From: Chloroflexia bacterium SDU3-3
GTDB lineage: Bacteria; Chloroflexota; Chloroflexia; Chloroflexales; Roseiflexaceae
Length of the DNA stretch: 58,198 bases
Reading direction: 5' to 3'
NCBI GenBank assembly: GCA_009268125.1
Contig: WBOU01000015.1
Location: forward strand, 1-58,198
The translations under genes were made by a program, and so were the position numbers. This document shows, piece by piece, positions 26,184 to 33,860 of this stretch (the first letter of the stretch is position 1; each line of letters begins with the position of its first letter). Under the pieces are notes generated by a model. That model had not been told where the DNA came from, did no database searches, and saw nothing but the letters and a program-made list of their open reading frames with translations.

Positions 26184-27782
26184 TTACCCCGCGATGCCGT
26201 GGCCGCGATCGTAGAGGCCGTGGATCGATACGGGGAGATGTCCTTTCCAAGGGATGGTGCCAAACAGCGCGGCGGCCAGCGCATGGAGCGATGGCTCCTG
26301 CACGCCGTAGCTGCACGCGAACACGGGCGCGGTCGGGAACTCGGCCAGGTCGTAGGGCAGGCGCAGGGCAACCACCGCCACGGGCTTGCCGCTGGCCAGC
26401 AGGGCCTTGACCAGGGCGGCCTGTCCGGGCTGCATAAAGGCGTTGATGGTGGCCACCACCACGATGTCGGCCTGGGCCACCTGGGCGCACAGCGCGGCGA
26501 TCTCGACCTCGCTCGGGTCGGCGGGGGCCTGCACCTCGGCGGTGTTGGCGTGGTGGCGGCGCACCGCGTCGGCTAGGCTGCACGACTCGTAGGAGGATGT
26601 GTCGGCAGGCGTCAGGTCGCGCATGGCGGGCACCACCACGGCGATCTGCTGCTCGGGGGCGGGCCGCAGCGGCAGCAGCCTGCTGTCGTTGCGCACCAGC
26701 GTCACCGACTGCTCGGCGATCTCGCGGGCCAGGGCTAGGTGCTCATCGCTGCGCAGCACGCCCAGCGACGGCTGGCTCTGCTGCTGCACCCAGCGCTTCA
26801 GCGCCAGCACGCGCTCCGCCGAGGCGGCTAGGTCGGCCAGATCGAGCAGCTGGCGCTGGGCGGCGTGCACCAGCGAGCGGTATATCATGTCGACCGTCGC
26901 CTCGTCCTCCATCAGCAGCAGCAGATCCTGGCCTGCGGCCACGGCGGCGATCATGTCCACCTGCTTGTTGCCGCCCTGGGCGATCGCGCCCATGTTCATG
27001 GCGTCGCTGATCACCACGCCGCCGAAGCCCAGCTTTTCGCGCAGCAAGTCGCGGATGATCGGGCGCGAGAGCGTGGCGGGCAGGGCGGCCTCGTCGTAGG
27101 CGGGCACGCCCAGGTGGGCCGTCATGATCAGCTTGGCCCCGCCCTCGATGGCGGCGGCGAAGGGCGGCAGCTCGACCTGATCGAGCCGCTGGCGGTCGTG
27201 GGGCACCAGCACCGCGCCGTGGTGGGTGTCGCTGGCGACATCGCCGTGGCCGGGGAAGTGCTTGGCGGTGGCGGCCACGCCTGCGGCCTGCATGCCGCGC
27301 ACCATGGCTCTGGTGAGCCGCGCGACGGCTGCCGGATCTTCGCCAAATGAGCGCACGCCGATCACCGGGTTGGCCGGGTTCACGTTCACATCGCAGGATG
27401 GCGCGTAGTTTACATTTACGCCCACCGCCGCCAGCTCTAGCCCCATAGCGTGGCCAGCCCGCTCGGCCAGGTCGGCGCTGTCGGTCGCGCCCAGCGCCAT
27501 GTTGCCGGGGAAGGGCGTGGTGCCGCCGATCGCCACCAGCTGCCCGCCCTCTTGGTCGGCGGCGATCAGCAGCGGCGGCTGGCCTGCCGCAGCGGCGGCC
27601 TGCTGGATGGCCTCGGTGAGCGCGCGCACCTGCGCGGGGCTGCCCGCATTCCAGTGGCGGAACAGGGTGACACCGCCCACATGCTGCTGGCTTAGCCGCT
27701 CGATCAGCTCTGGGGGCGGCGTGATGCCGTCAAAGCTGATCATGAGCTTCTGGCCGATGGTCTGTTCGATGTTGAGAGGCAT
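26184..27782 (-). CDS. GH3 beta-N-acetylhexosaminidase
   Basis: A 532-residue cytoplasmic GH3 enzyme. The N-terminal TIM barrel has the NagZ-type signature KHFPGHGDVASDTHHG (catalytic His/Asp dyad loop) and the nucleophile region VVISDAMNMGAIAQ. A C-terminal alpha/beta domain (residues about 350-530) is present, as in two-domain GH3 N-acetylglucosaminidases. It would release GlcNAc from chito-oligosaccharides or muropeptides. The start ATG 27782 follows GAGGAG. It lies 28 bp after the ROK regulator and 11 bp before the SIS gene, in one operon. Confidence 0.92.
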   Translation of the reverse strand: MPLNIEQTIGQKLMISFDGITPPPELIERLSQQHVGGVTLFRHWNAGSPAQVRALTEAIQQAAAAAGQPPLLIAADQEGGQLVAIGGTTPFPGNMALGATDSADLAERAGHAMGLELAAVGVNVNYAPSCDVNVNPANPVIGVRSFGEDPAAVARLTRAMVRGMQAAGVAATAKHFPGHGDVASDTHHGAVLVPHDRQRLDQVELPPFAAAIEGGAKLIMTAHLGVPAYDEAALPATLSRPIIRDLLREKLGFGGVVISDAMNMGAIAQGGNKQVDMIAAVAAGQDLLLLMEDEATVDMIYRSLVHAAQRQLLDLADLAASAERVLALKRWVQQQSQPSLGVLRSDEHLALAREIAEQSVTLVRNDSRLLPLRPAPEQQIAVVVPAMRDLTPADTSSYESCSLADAVRRHHANTAEVQAPADPSEVEIAALCAQVAQADIVVVATINAFMQPGQAALVKALLASGKPVAVVALRLPYDLAEFPTAPVFACSYGVQEPSLHALAAALFGTIPWKGHLPVSIHGLYDRGHGIAG

Positions 27783-27810
27783 AGGCGGCTCCTCGTGTGG
27801 TCGTCGGTGA

Positions 27811-28983
27811 CTAGGGGCGGCGCAGCAGCGGCAGCCCCAGCTCGGAAGAAAGCACCAGTGCGCTCGCGCCCAGCAGCACCGCGTCGGGGCCGATGCCGCC
27901 GATGCTGATGCGCACATCCTTGGCCAGCGCGCCGATCAGGCGGGTGGTGAGCGATGTCGTGATGGCGTCGCGCAGGCCGTCGCCCAGCGCGGCGACCGGG
28001 CCAGCCACCACTACGCGGCGGATGTTCAGCAGTCCCACGATCTGCGCCACCGCGATGCCGAGCGCGCTGCCCGCCTCGTGGATGGCGCGGCGGGCGGCGG
28101 GGTTTTCTGCAGCGCTGGCCTGGGCCACATCCTGCAGGCTCTGGAAGGTCTGCCCGGCCAGCTGGCTGGCACGGCGGGTGATCGCGCGGCTGCTGGCCAC
28201 GGCCTCTAGGCAGCCATCGTTGCCACAGCGGCAGCGCGGGCCGTCCTCCCTCACCACGATATGGCCGATCTCGCCCGCGTTGCCGGTGTCGCCCGAGAAG
28301 AGCCTGCCGCCCAGCACGATGCCTGCGCCGATGCCGCGCCCCACCTGCAGCACCACCAGATTCTCGCCCAGCTCGTGCCCGCCAAACGATTGCTCGGCCA
28401 GCGCCGCAAGGTGGCTGTCGTTGGCCAGGTAGACCGGCAGGTCGTAGCGCTGGCGCAGCACGGCGCGCAGCGGCAGGTTCTGCCAGCCCAGGTTGACGGC
28501 GCGCAGCACCTCGCCGCTGGGGTCGATCAGGCCGGGGGTGCCCAGCCCGATGCCCAGCAGCGGGCGGTCGGTGCGGGCAATCAGCGCATCGATCAGCGCG
28601 TAGAGCGACTGGAGCGCGGCCTCGCCGCCGGCCTCGGGCAGCGGGGCGGCCTGCTCGTAGCGCAGCTCGCCGCGCAGGTTCACCAGCGCGCCGCGCAGCT
28701 CGCCGCCCGCCGCGTCCAGCCCGATCATGTGGCGGGCGTCGGCGTCGATGTCGAGCATCACCGGCGTGCGCCCCACGTTGCTGGGGCCGTGGCCGGTCTC
28801 GACCACCAGGCCGCGCTCGATCAGCTCGCCCACGACCTCGGAGACCGTGGCGCGGGTTAGGCTGGTCATGCGGGCGATCTCGGCGCGGCTGATGCCGCCC
28901 TGCTCGTAGATCGCGCGCAGCACCAGGGTGCTGTTATGGGTTTTAGTGTGTTGGCGAGTCGCCTTTTCGATGAGTACCGACAT
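27811..28983 (-). CDS. ROK family transcriptional repressor (NagC/XylR-like)
   Basis: A 390-residue protein. Residues about 15-75 form a winged helix (GGISRAEIARMTSLTRATVSEVV). The rest is a ROK sugar-kinase-like domain with GIGAGIVLGG and the zinc motif in CRCGNDGCLEAVASS. ROK repressors bind sugar or sugar phosphate and leave the operator. It is the first gene of the chitin/GlcNAc operon, so it most likely controls the GH3, SIS, PIG-L and chitinase genes and itself. An operator-like dyad lies immediately upstream. Confidence 0.92.
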   Translation of the reverse strand: MSVLIEKATRQHTKTHNSTLVLRAIYEQGGISRAEIARMTSLTRATVSEVVGELIERGLVVETGHGPSNVGRTPVMLDIDADARHMIGLDAAGGELRGALVNLRGELRYEQAAPLPEAGGEAALQSLYALIDALIARTDRPLLGIGLGTPGLIDPSGEVLRAVNLGWQNLPLRAVLRQRYDLPVYLANDSHLAALAEQSFGGHELGENLVVLQVGRGIGAGIVLGGRLFSGDTGNAGEIGHIVVREDGPRCRCGNDGCLEAVASSRAITRRASQLAGQTFQSLQDVAQASAAENPAARRAIHEAGSALGIAVAQIVGLLNIRRVVVAGPVAALGDGLRDAITTSLTTRLIGALAKDVRISIGGIGPDAVLLGASALVLSSELGLPLLRRP

Positions 28984-28993
28984 CGGCCTGTTG

Positions 28994-29014
28994 AGTTTGT
29001 CTGTTCACTAAACT
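28994..29014. promoter_or_regulatory. xylO-like operator upstream of the ROK gene
   Basis: AGTTTGTCTGTTCACTAAAC with a final T is an imperfect dyad with AGTTT/AAACT ends. It resembles the operators of ROK repressors such as Bacillus XylR (AGTTTGTTTG...AAACT type). It lies 11-31 bp upstream of the ROK start codon. Confidence 0.6.
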
Positions 29015-29140
29015 TATTTTTGTGGATTACGACGAGTGTATATGCTGGCTGTGGTGCGGCATACGGCAATCTTGCCTATCTTGCCCTTGGGGCCTATGCC
29101 TAGGCAATGGCGGCATGGCCTCTAGATGCGGCATACCCGA

Positions 29141-29196
29141 TTTTCACCACCAAGGGGATACATACCACGAGGGCGCGAAGACGCGAAGAGAAGAAA
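29141..29196. repeat. Dispersed CCAAGG/CGAAGG repeats
   Basis: TTTTCACCACCAAGG is followed by ACCACGAGGGCGCGAAGACG and CGAAGAG. It is the same family as at 38898, 50354 and 54017. Confidence 0.75.
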
Positions 29197-29202
29197 GAAC
29201 CG

Positions 29203-29428
29203 CTTCACCACCAAGGCTCCAAGAGAATAAACGGTGATAGAAAATGGCGAGAATCCGGCCTTACCTACCCGGCCCATGCGGCGAAGGTGCCGCTCGTGTT
29301 TTGATGGCCATATGCACGAACACTAGCCGCCAGCAATCGGCATCAGAACGCTCAAGATTGAGGGTTCCAAGGGGGCGATGCCGCCTGGTGGGGTTCCTAG
29401 GGGCTGGCCCTTATATGGTGTCACGTTG
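29203..29428 (-). repeat. Composite intergenic element, copy F
   Basis: On the minus strand it reads GTGACACCATATAAGGGCCAGCCCCTAGG, an imperfect hairpin 2, CTCAATCTTGAG (hairpin 3), GTTCGTGCATATGGCCATCA, GAGCGGCACCTTCGCCGC and then TCTCGCCATTTTCTATC with the tail CTTGGAGCCTTGGTGGTGAA. Long runs are abbreviated here; the 5' arm of hairpin 1 is partly lost. Confidence 0.85.
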
Positions 29429-29484
29429 TACCACGTCGTAAGGTTTTTTTGGCACCCATGCCCGATCGATGGCCGATGCACGGC

Positions 29485-29519
29485 ATTGCGATCATCGTAT
29501 CCGACCCGATGATCGCAAT
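29485..29519. repeat. Perfect 13-bp stem palindrome
   Basis: ATTGCGATCATCG (29485-29497) pairs with CGATGATCGCAAT (29507-29519) across a 9-nt loop. It is next to the nested palindrome at 29538-29702. Confidence 0.8.
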
Positions 29520-29537
29520 GATTCACCACGGGTGTAG

Positions 29538-29702
29538 GGGGCGGACCTGGTGTCCGCCCCATCGCGATGCGCCGCGTTCATCGGAACGCGACCCGATGCT
29601 CACGGTGCGTTCCAATGAACGCGGCGCCGCTTCATCGGCATCATCGAACGACCCTCCGATGGGCACGATGACCACGGCGTGGGCAGACACCAGGTCCGCC
29701 CC
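29538..29702. repeat. Nested inverted-repeat element with 17-bp ends
   Basis: The outer arms GGGGCGGACCTGGTGTC (29538-29554) and GACACCAGGTCCGCCCC (29686-29702) are perfect inverted repeats 131 bp apart. Inside, GCCGCGTTCAT-C-GGAACGC (29571-29589) pairs with its near-complement at 29607-29625. Shorter GGGCGGAC/GTCCGCCC palindromes recur at 37549. Confidence 0.8.
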
Positions 29703-29790
29703 TACGGCCATAATTCCATCATGCGCATGCCTAACCATTACCCGTAATGGCCACCGATCATCCTCGCCATGCGGTCTTGCCGCGCATCCC

Positions 29791-29872
29791 GCATCCCAAT
29801 GCCCCGCTCATGAAAGTGACACCTGTTGAGGGGGCTAGCCCCTGCGCGCCGCCTGCGCAGATCAGCCTGCTT
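29791..29872 (-). repeat. Partial copy of the element, variant H
   Basis: It shares CATGAAAGTGACACCTG and the preceding CCCGCATCC...GCCCC...CTCATG context with the copy at 39747, and continues GAGGGGGCTAGCCCCTGCGC and GCCGCCTGCGCAG. Confidence 0.65.
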
Positions 29873-29894
29873 CCCTGATGGACGCGGCTGGCTC

Positions 29895-29923
29895 TTGCAT
29901 TGCTTCGTGATGCGTGCTATCAT
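29895..29923 (+). promoter_or_regulatory. Promoter of the LacI-GH4-kinase operon
   Basis: TTGCAT (-35, 29895-29900) and TATCAT (-10, 29918-29923) are 17 bp apart. The predicted start near 29930 falls inside the operator. Confidence 0.75.
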
Positions 29924-29950
29924 GCAAGCGCTTTCTGAAAGCGCTTGCAT
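29922..29950. promoter_or_regulatory. Perfect 29-bp LacI-family operator
   Basis: ATGCAAGCGCTTTC, a central T, then GAAAGCGCTTGCAT: a perfect palindrome with 14-bp arms. Each arm contains AAGCGCTT, itself the CG-centred core typical of LacI-family operators, with centres 13 bp apart. It overlaps the -10 box and transcription start, so binding would block initiation and give autorepression. Confidence 0.9.
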
Positions 29951-29970
29951 TTACCCGTGAAGGAGCGGCT

Positions 29971-30990
29971 ATGTCCGACCCACAGCCAGCCACGATCGAC
30001 ATGGTCGCCCAGCGCGCCGGGGTCTCGATCTCCACCGTCAGCCGCGTGCTCAACCGCAGCGTGCCGGTGGCCGAGCCCACCGCCGCCCGCGTGCTGGCCG
30101 CCGTGGCCGAGCTTGGCTATGTGCCCCAGATGGCGGCCAAGAGCCTGGCGCGCGGGCGCACCCGCGCCCTGGGCCTGCTGCTGCCCGACATCAACAACGA
30201 CTTCTTCTGGCCGCTGCTACGCAGCATCACGGTGAGCGCTGGGCGGGCAGGCTACACCGTGGTGGTCTCGGTGCGCGACTCGCCCGATGCGCCGCCGCAG
30301 GTGGGGCGACATAACGCCGACGGCCTGATCATCTTCAACACCAGCGCCAGCCCTGCCGAGCTGCGCAGCATCCGCGCCACCGGCATCCCGATGGTGCTGC
30401 TATACCAGAACGGCGGGCCGGATCTCTCGATCCCGCTGATCACGATCGAGAACAAGCGCGGCGCGCACCTGGTGGTCAGCCACCTGATCGAGGCCCACGG
30501 CCACCGCCGGATCGCCATGCTGACCGGCCCCCAGGGCAGCGAGGACTCGTACTGGCGCGAGCAGGGCTACCACGCCGCGCTGGCCGAGCACCGCATCGCC
30601 GCCGACCCGGCGCTGGTGGGGCCGGGCCTGTTCGACGAGGCCGCCTCCTGCGCCACCGTGGCGGCCTGGCTAGAAGCGGGGCTGGATTTCACCGCCGTGT
30701 TCGCCTGCGACGACGACTCGGCGCGCGGCGCGCTGCGGGCTTTGGCCCAGGCGGGCAGGCGCGTGCCCGAGGATGTGGCCGTGGTCGGCTTCGACGACTC
30801 GCCGCTCTCGCCCTACACTCAGCCGCCGCTCACCACCGTGCACGCCCCCACCGAGCAGGTGGGCCAGCGCGCGGTGGCCCAGATCATCCACGGCATCGAG
30901 CACGGCCAGATGCTGCCGCTGACCCTGCTTCCCACCGAGCTTATCCTTCGCCGATCCTGCGGCTGCGGTGCCGCAGGCGGCATGCAATGA
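29971..30990 (+). CDS. LacI family transcriptional regulator
   Basis: A 339-residue repressor. The N-terminal helix-turn-helix and hinge are textbook (IDMVAQRAGVSISTVSRVLN ... VAELGYVPQMAAKSLARG). The periplasmic-binding-protein-like core carries the DNNDFFWPLL-type start of the sugar-binding domain (here DINNDFFWP), HRRIAMLTGP and VAVVGFDDSPLS. ATG 29971 has GAAGGAG upstream; the longer frame begins before the transcription start and is rejected. It is followed by GH4 after 13 bp and should regulate GH4 and the kinase in response to a glycoside. Confidence 0.93.
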   Translation: MSDPQPATIDMVAQRAGVSISTVSRVLNRSVPVAEPTAARVLAAVAELGYVPQMAAKSLARGRTRALGLLLPDINNDFFWPLLRSITVSAGRAGYTVVVSVRDSPDAPPQVGRHNADGLIIFNTSASPAELRSIRATGIPMVLLYQNGGPDLSIPLITIENKRGAHLVVSHLIEAHGHRRIAMLTGPQGSEDSYWREQGYHAALAEHRIAADPALVGPGLFDEAASCATVAAWLEAGLDFTAVFACDDDSARGALRALAQAGRRVPEDVAVVGFDDSPLSPYTQPPLTTVHAPTEQVGQRAVAQIIHGIEHGQMLPLTLLPTELILRRSCGCGAAGGMQ

Positions 30991-31003
30991 AAGGCATAGA
31001 CCC

Positions 31004-32293
31004 ATGAAAGTTGCTGTGATCGGGGGCGGCTCGACCTACACCCCCGAGCTGCTGAAGGGCTTTTTGGAGCGCAGCGAGAGCCTGCCCATCCGCGAGCTGT
31101 GGCTGATGGATGTGGACGCCGAGCGGCTGGCGGTGGTGGGCGGCTTCGCCCAGCGCATGGCCGAGGCCCACGGCGCGCCCTTCCGCGTGGTGCTGACCGA
31201 CAGCCAGCGCGAGGCGGTGCGCGGCGCGACGTATGTGACCACCCAGCTGCGCGTGGGCCACATGCCCGCCCGCCGCGAGGATGAGTACCTGGGCATGCGC
31301 CACGGCCTGATCGGCCAGGAGACCACCGGCGTGGGCGGCATGGCCAAGGCGCTGCGCACCATCCCGGTCATCCTCTCGATCGCCCGCGACATGCGCGAGC
31401 TGGCCCCCGGCGGCCTGCTGGTGAACTTCACCAACCCGGCTGGCCTTGTGACCGAGGCGCTGGCCACCTACGCGCCGGATGTGCCCGCCGTGGGCCTGTG
31501 CAACATCCCGATCAATATGAAGATGACGCTGCTGCGGCTGCTGAATCTGGGCGAACAGATCGCACCCGAGCGCGCCAGCCTGAAGACCCTGGGCCTCAAC
31601 CACCTGTCGTGGCACTACGGCTTCACGGTCGATGGCGAGGATGTGTGGCCGCAGGCCTTCCAGGCCTACATGGCCGAGCAGCGCGCCCAGAACGACCCCC
31701 ACGCCGACCTGCGCACCATGGAGGTGCAGCAGATGATCCCCAGCTACTACATGTCCTACTTCCACCAGACCAGCACGCGCCTGGCCGAGCAGCAGAGCTG
31801 GCCGCCCTCGCGCGCCGAGGCGGTGATGAAGATCGAGGACGAGCTGCTGCGCCAGTACGCCGAGCCAGACCGCCACGAGCCGCCCGAGGGCCTGATGCAG
31901 CGCGGCGGAGCCTACTACTCCACCGCCGCCACCCAGCTGCTGAACGCCCACTACAACGATCTGGGCGAGATCCACGTGGTGAACACGCGCCAGGGCGGCG
32001 CGGTGCCCGGCTACCCCGCCGACTGGGTGATGGAGCTGCCCTGCGTGGTGCGCCGCTCGGGTATCACGCCGCTGGCCGCCGAGCCGCTGCCGCCCGCGAG
32101 CTTCGGCCTGGTGGCCCAGGTGAAATCGTACGAGCAGCTGACCGCCAAGGCCGCTGTCTACGGCGACCGCAAGGCTGCCTACGAGGCGCTGCTGGCCCAC
32201 CCGCTCGGCCCCGAGTCGGATAAGGTGCAGGCGGTGCTGGACGATATGCTGACGGTGAACCGCCGCTACCTGCCCGCATTCTTCGCGTCATGA
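31004..32293 (+). CDS. GH4 family 6-phospho-beta-glucosidase-like enzyme
   Basis: A 429-residue NAD- and metal-dependent glycosidase. The Rossmann start MKVAVIGGGSTYTPELL binds NAD+. The metal ligands typical of the family are in GLCNIPINMK (Cys) and LGLNHLSWHY (His). GH4 works by oxidation at C3, elimination and addition, usually on 6-phosphoglycosides. No PTS gene is visible, but a sugar kinase follows with a 4-bp ATGA overlap. Whether the substrate is phosphorylated is unclear. The start ATG 31004 is used; the open frame begins 36 bp earlier inside the LacI gene. Confidence 0.9.
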   Translation: MKVAVIGGGSTYTPELLKGFLERSESLPIRELWLMDVDAERLAVVGGFAQRMAEAHGAPFRVVLTDSQREAVRGATYVTTQLRVGHMPARREDEYLGMRHGLIGQETTGVGGMAKALRTIPVILSIARDMRELAPGGLLVNFTNPAGLVTEALATYAPDVPAVGLCNIPINMKMTLLRLLNLGEQIAPERASLKTLGLNHLSWHYGFTVDGEDVWPQAFQAYMAEQRAQNDPHADLRTMEVQQMIPSYYMSYFHQTSTRLAEQQSWPPSRAEAVMKIEDELLRQYAEPDRHEPPEGLMQRGGAYYSTAATQLLNAHYNDLGEIHVVNTRQGGAVPGYPADWVMELPCVVRRSGITPLAAEPLPPASFGLVAQVKSYEQLTAKAAVYGDRKAAYEALLAHPLGPESDKVQAVLDDMLTVNRRYLPAFFAS

Positions 32294-33288
32294 GCGGCTA
32301 CTTTCTGGGCGTAGACATCGGCGGCACCAAGAGCCACGCCATGATCGCCGATGCCGCTGGCCGCGTGCTGGGCTTCGGCCACGCGGGCGCGGGCAACCAC
32401 GAGTCGGTGGGGTTGGAGGGGCTGGATCTGGCGCTGCGCGGCGCGGTGGGCCAGGCTCTGGCCGAGGCCCGCCTGTCGATCGGGCAGATCGCGAGCGTGG
32501 GCGTGGGCATGGGCGGCTACGACTGGCCCAGCCAGCACCAGCCGCTGTGCGAGCGCATGCGCCGCGCGCTGGGCCTGGATGCCCCGCTGGATCTGGTGAA
32601 CGACGCGGTGATCGGCCTGGTGGCCGGGGCCAGCGAGCCGTGGGGCGTGGCGGTGGTGGCTGGCACCAGCAACAACTGCCGCGGGCGCGACCGCCATGGC
32701 CGCGAGGGCCGCGTCACCGGCGAGGGGCCGCGCTTCGACGAGTACGGCGGCGCGGGCGAGCTGGTGGCCAAGGCGGTGCAGGCCGTCTCGCGGGCCTGGT
32801 CGCGGCGCGGGCCGTCCACGGCGCTGACCGAGGCGCTGGTGGGCTACGCGGGCGCTGGCGACGTGTTCGACCTGCTGGAGGGCCTGGCGGTGGGCCGCCT
32901 GCACGTGGGGCCAGGGGCCGCGCCGCTGGTGTTTGCGGCGGCGCGCGGCGGCGACGCCGTGGCCCAGGCCGTGATCGCGTGGGCGGGCCAGCAGCTGGCC
33001 GACCTGGCCTGCGGGGTGATCCGCCAGCTGGACATGCAGCGGGATGCCTTCGATGTGGTGATGGTGGGCAGCCTGTTTAACGGCGGCGAGCTGCTGATCG
33101 ACCCGATGCGCCAGGACATCCTGGCGCTGGCCCCGCGCGCGCGGCTGGTGCGGCTCGACGCGCCGCCGGTGATCGGCGGGGTGCTGCTGGGCATGATGCA
33201 GGCCGGGGCCGACCCCGCCCTGGCCCACGCGGCGCTGGCCAAGGGGGCGATCGCGCGGGTGCGCTCGGCCACGCAGGCGCTGGCCTAG
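32290..33288 (+). CDS. BadF/BadG/BcrA/BcrD-type sugar kinase (N-acetylglucosamine kinase-like)
   Basis: A 332-residue actin-fold kinase. The phosphate-1 motif is FLGVDIGGTKSHAMIAD, followed by DLVNDAVIGLVAG (catalytic Asp), VVAGTSNNCRG and EGPRFDEYGGAGELV. This family includes N-acetylglucosamine and glucosamine kinases. The ATG overlaps the GH4 stop (ATGA), implying translational coupling. The pair probably releases and phosphorylates a sugar taken up as glycoside. It ends in a strong terminator. Confidence 0.88.
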   Translation: MSGYFLGVDIGGTKSHAMIADAAGRVLGFGHAGAGNHESVGLEGLDLALRGAVGQALAEARLSIGQIASVGVGMGGYDWPSQHQPLCERMRRALGLDAPLDLVNDAVIGLVAGASEPWGVAVVAGTSNNCRGRDRHGREGRVTGEGPRFDEYGGAGELVAKAVQAVSRAWSRRGPSTALTEALVGYAGAGDVFDLLEGLAVGRLHVGPGAAPLVFAAARGGDAVAQAVIAWAGQQLADLACGVIRQLDMQRDAFDVVMVGSLFNGGELLIDPMRQDILALAPRARLVRLDAPPVIGGVLLGMMQAGADPALAHAALAKGAIARVRSATQALA

Positions 33289-33293
33289 CGCGG

Positions 33294-33329
33294 GCGCGGC
33301 GTGGCCTGCGGGCTGCGCCGCGCTTTTTT
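33294..33329 (+). terminator. Terminator of the LacI-GH4-kinase operon
   Basis: GCGCGGCG (33294-33301) pairs with CGCCGCGC (33316-33323) around 14 nt that can pair further, followed by six T. Confidence 0.9.
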
Positions 33330-33410
33330 GTGCAGGGCGGGTGCTTCGGGCTGCAGGGCGAGTGCTTCGGGCTGCAGAGATGAAGTTGTTCTGCGTTGAT
33401 GTGTCTCTCT

Positions 33411-33467
33411 GGCTCTCTTGGACTATTGGAGCCTTGGCGGTGAATAGGTTCGTGCCTTCGAGGTGAG
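33411..33467. repeat. Dispersed CTTGG/CTTCG repeats
   Basis: TTGGAGCCTTGGCGGTGAAT and TTCGTGCCTTCGAGGTGAG are minus-oriented members of the dispersed family. Confidence 0.65.
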
Positions 33468-33525
33468 TTTGGTTCCGTTCGTTTGCTAGATGGATGTCCC
33501 CTCGCGGGGTTCACCGCTGGCGTGC

Positions 33526-33797
33526 TATAAGCGATGGTGGTCGTTGTTGGTTGGTGGGTGGATGCCCTGCGCGGGCGGCGACTAGGGGCCAGCCCCTAGT
33601 GACCCCGCGATGGGGCTACGCCCCCTTCGAACCCCCAATGTTGAGCGTTCCCGTAACGTCCCCTGGCAGCTATTGTTCGTGCATATGGCCATCAAACCAT
33701 GAGCGACACCTTCGCCGCATGGGCCGGGTGGGTAAAGCTGGCGACTCGCCATTTCTATTTTTCTTTCCTTGGGGTCTTGGAGTCTTGGTGGTAAAAA
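33526..33797 (+). repeat. Composite intergenic element, copy B (full length)
   Basis: The order is ATAAGCGATGG, GGTGGGTGGATGCCCTGCGC, hairpin 1 (CTAGGGG/CCCCTAG), hairpin 2 (GGGGC TAC GCCCC), CAATGTTG, GTTCGTGCATATGGCCATCA, GCGACACCTTCGCCGCATGG, GCTGGCGACTCGCC followed by ATTTCTATTTTTC, and the tail CTTGGAGTCTTGGTGGTAAA. This is one of the most complete copies. Confidence 0.88.
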
Positions 33798-33819
33798 CCT
33801 TCGCGTCTTCGTGGTAAAG
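33798..33819. repeat. CTTCG-type repeat at the end of copy B
   Basis: CCTTCGCGTCTTCGTGGTAA follows directly on the tail of copy B. Confidence 0.65.
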
Positions 33820-33860
33820 AGTCTTTTGGAAATAGGCTTGTTGTCAGCAGAAAGCCAGCC

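Larger units (their letters stand above)
29015..29970. other. Repeat-rich intergenic region with the LacI promoter
   Basis: No credible gene. It contains CGAAGG-type repeats (29141-29196), a composite element copy on the minus strand (29203-29428), nested palindromes (29485-29702), a second partial element copy (29791-29872) and, at the right end, the promoter/operator of the LacI-type gene. Confidence 0.8.
33330..33860. other. Intergenic region with repeats
   Basis: No gene. A short direct repeat (GCAGGGCGNGTGCTTCGGGCT, twice, 33332-33375) is followed by CCAAGG-type repeats and a full composite element (copy B) up to about 33800. The MFS gene starts 40 bp after the last repeat. Confidence 0.75.

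Noticed and set aside
26173-26583. N-terminal extension of the SIS protein as a glutaminase domain
   Set aside because: The upstream open frame is an out-of-frame shadow of the GH3 gene; a good ribosome binding site marks the start at 26172.
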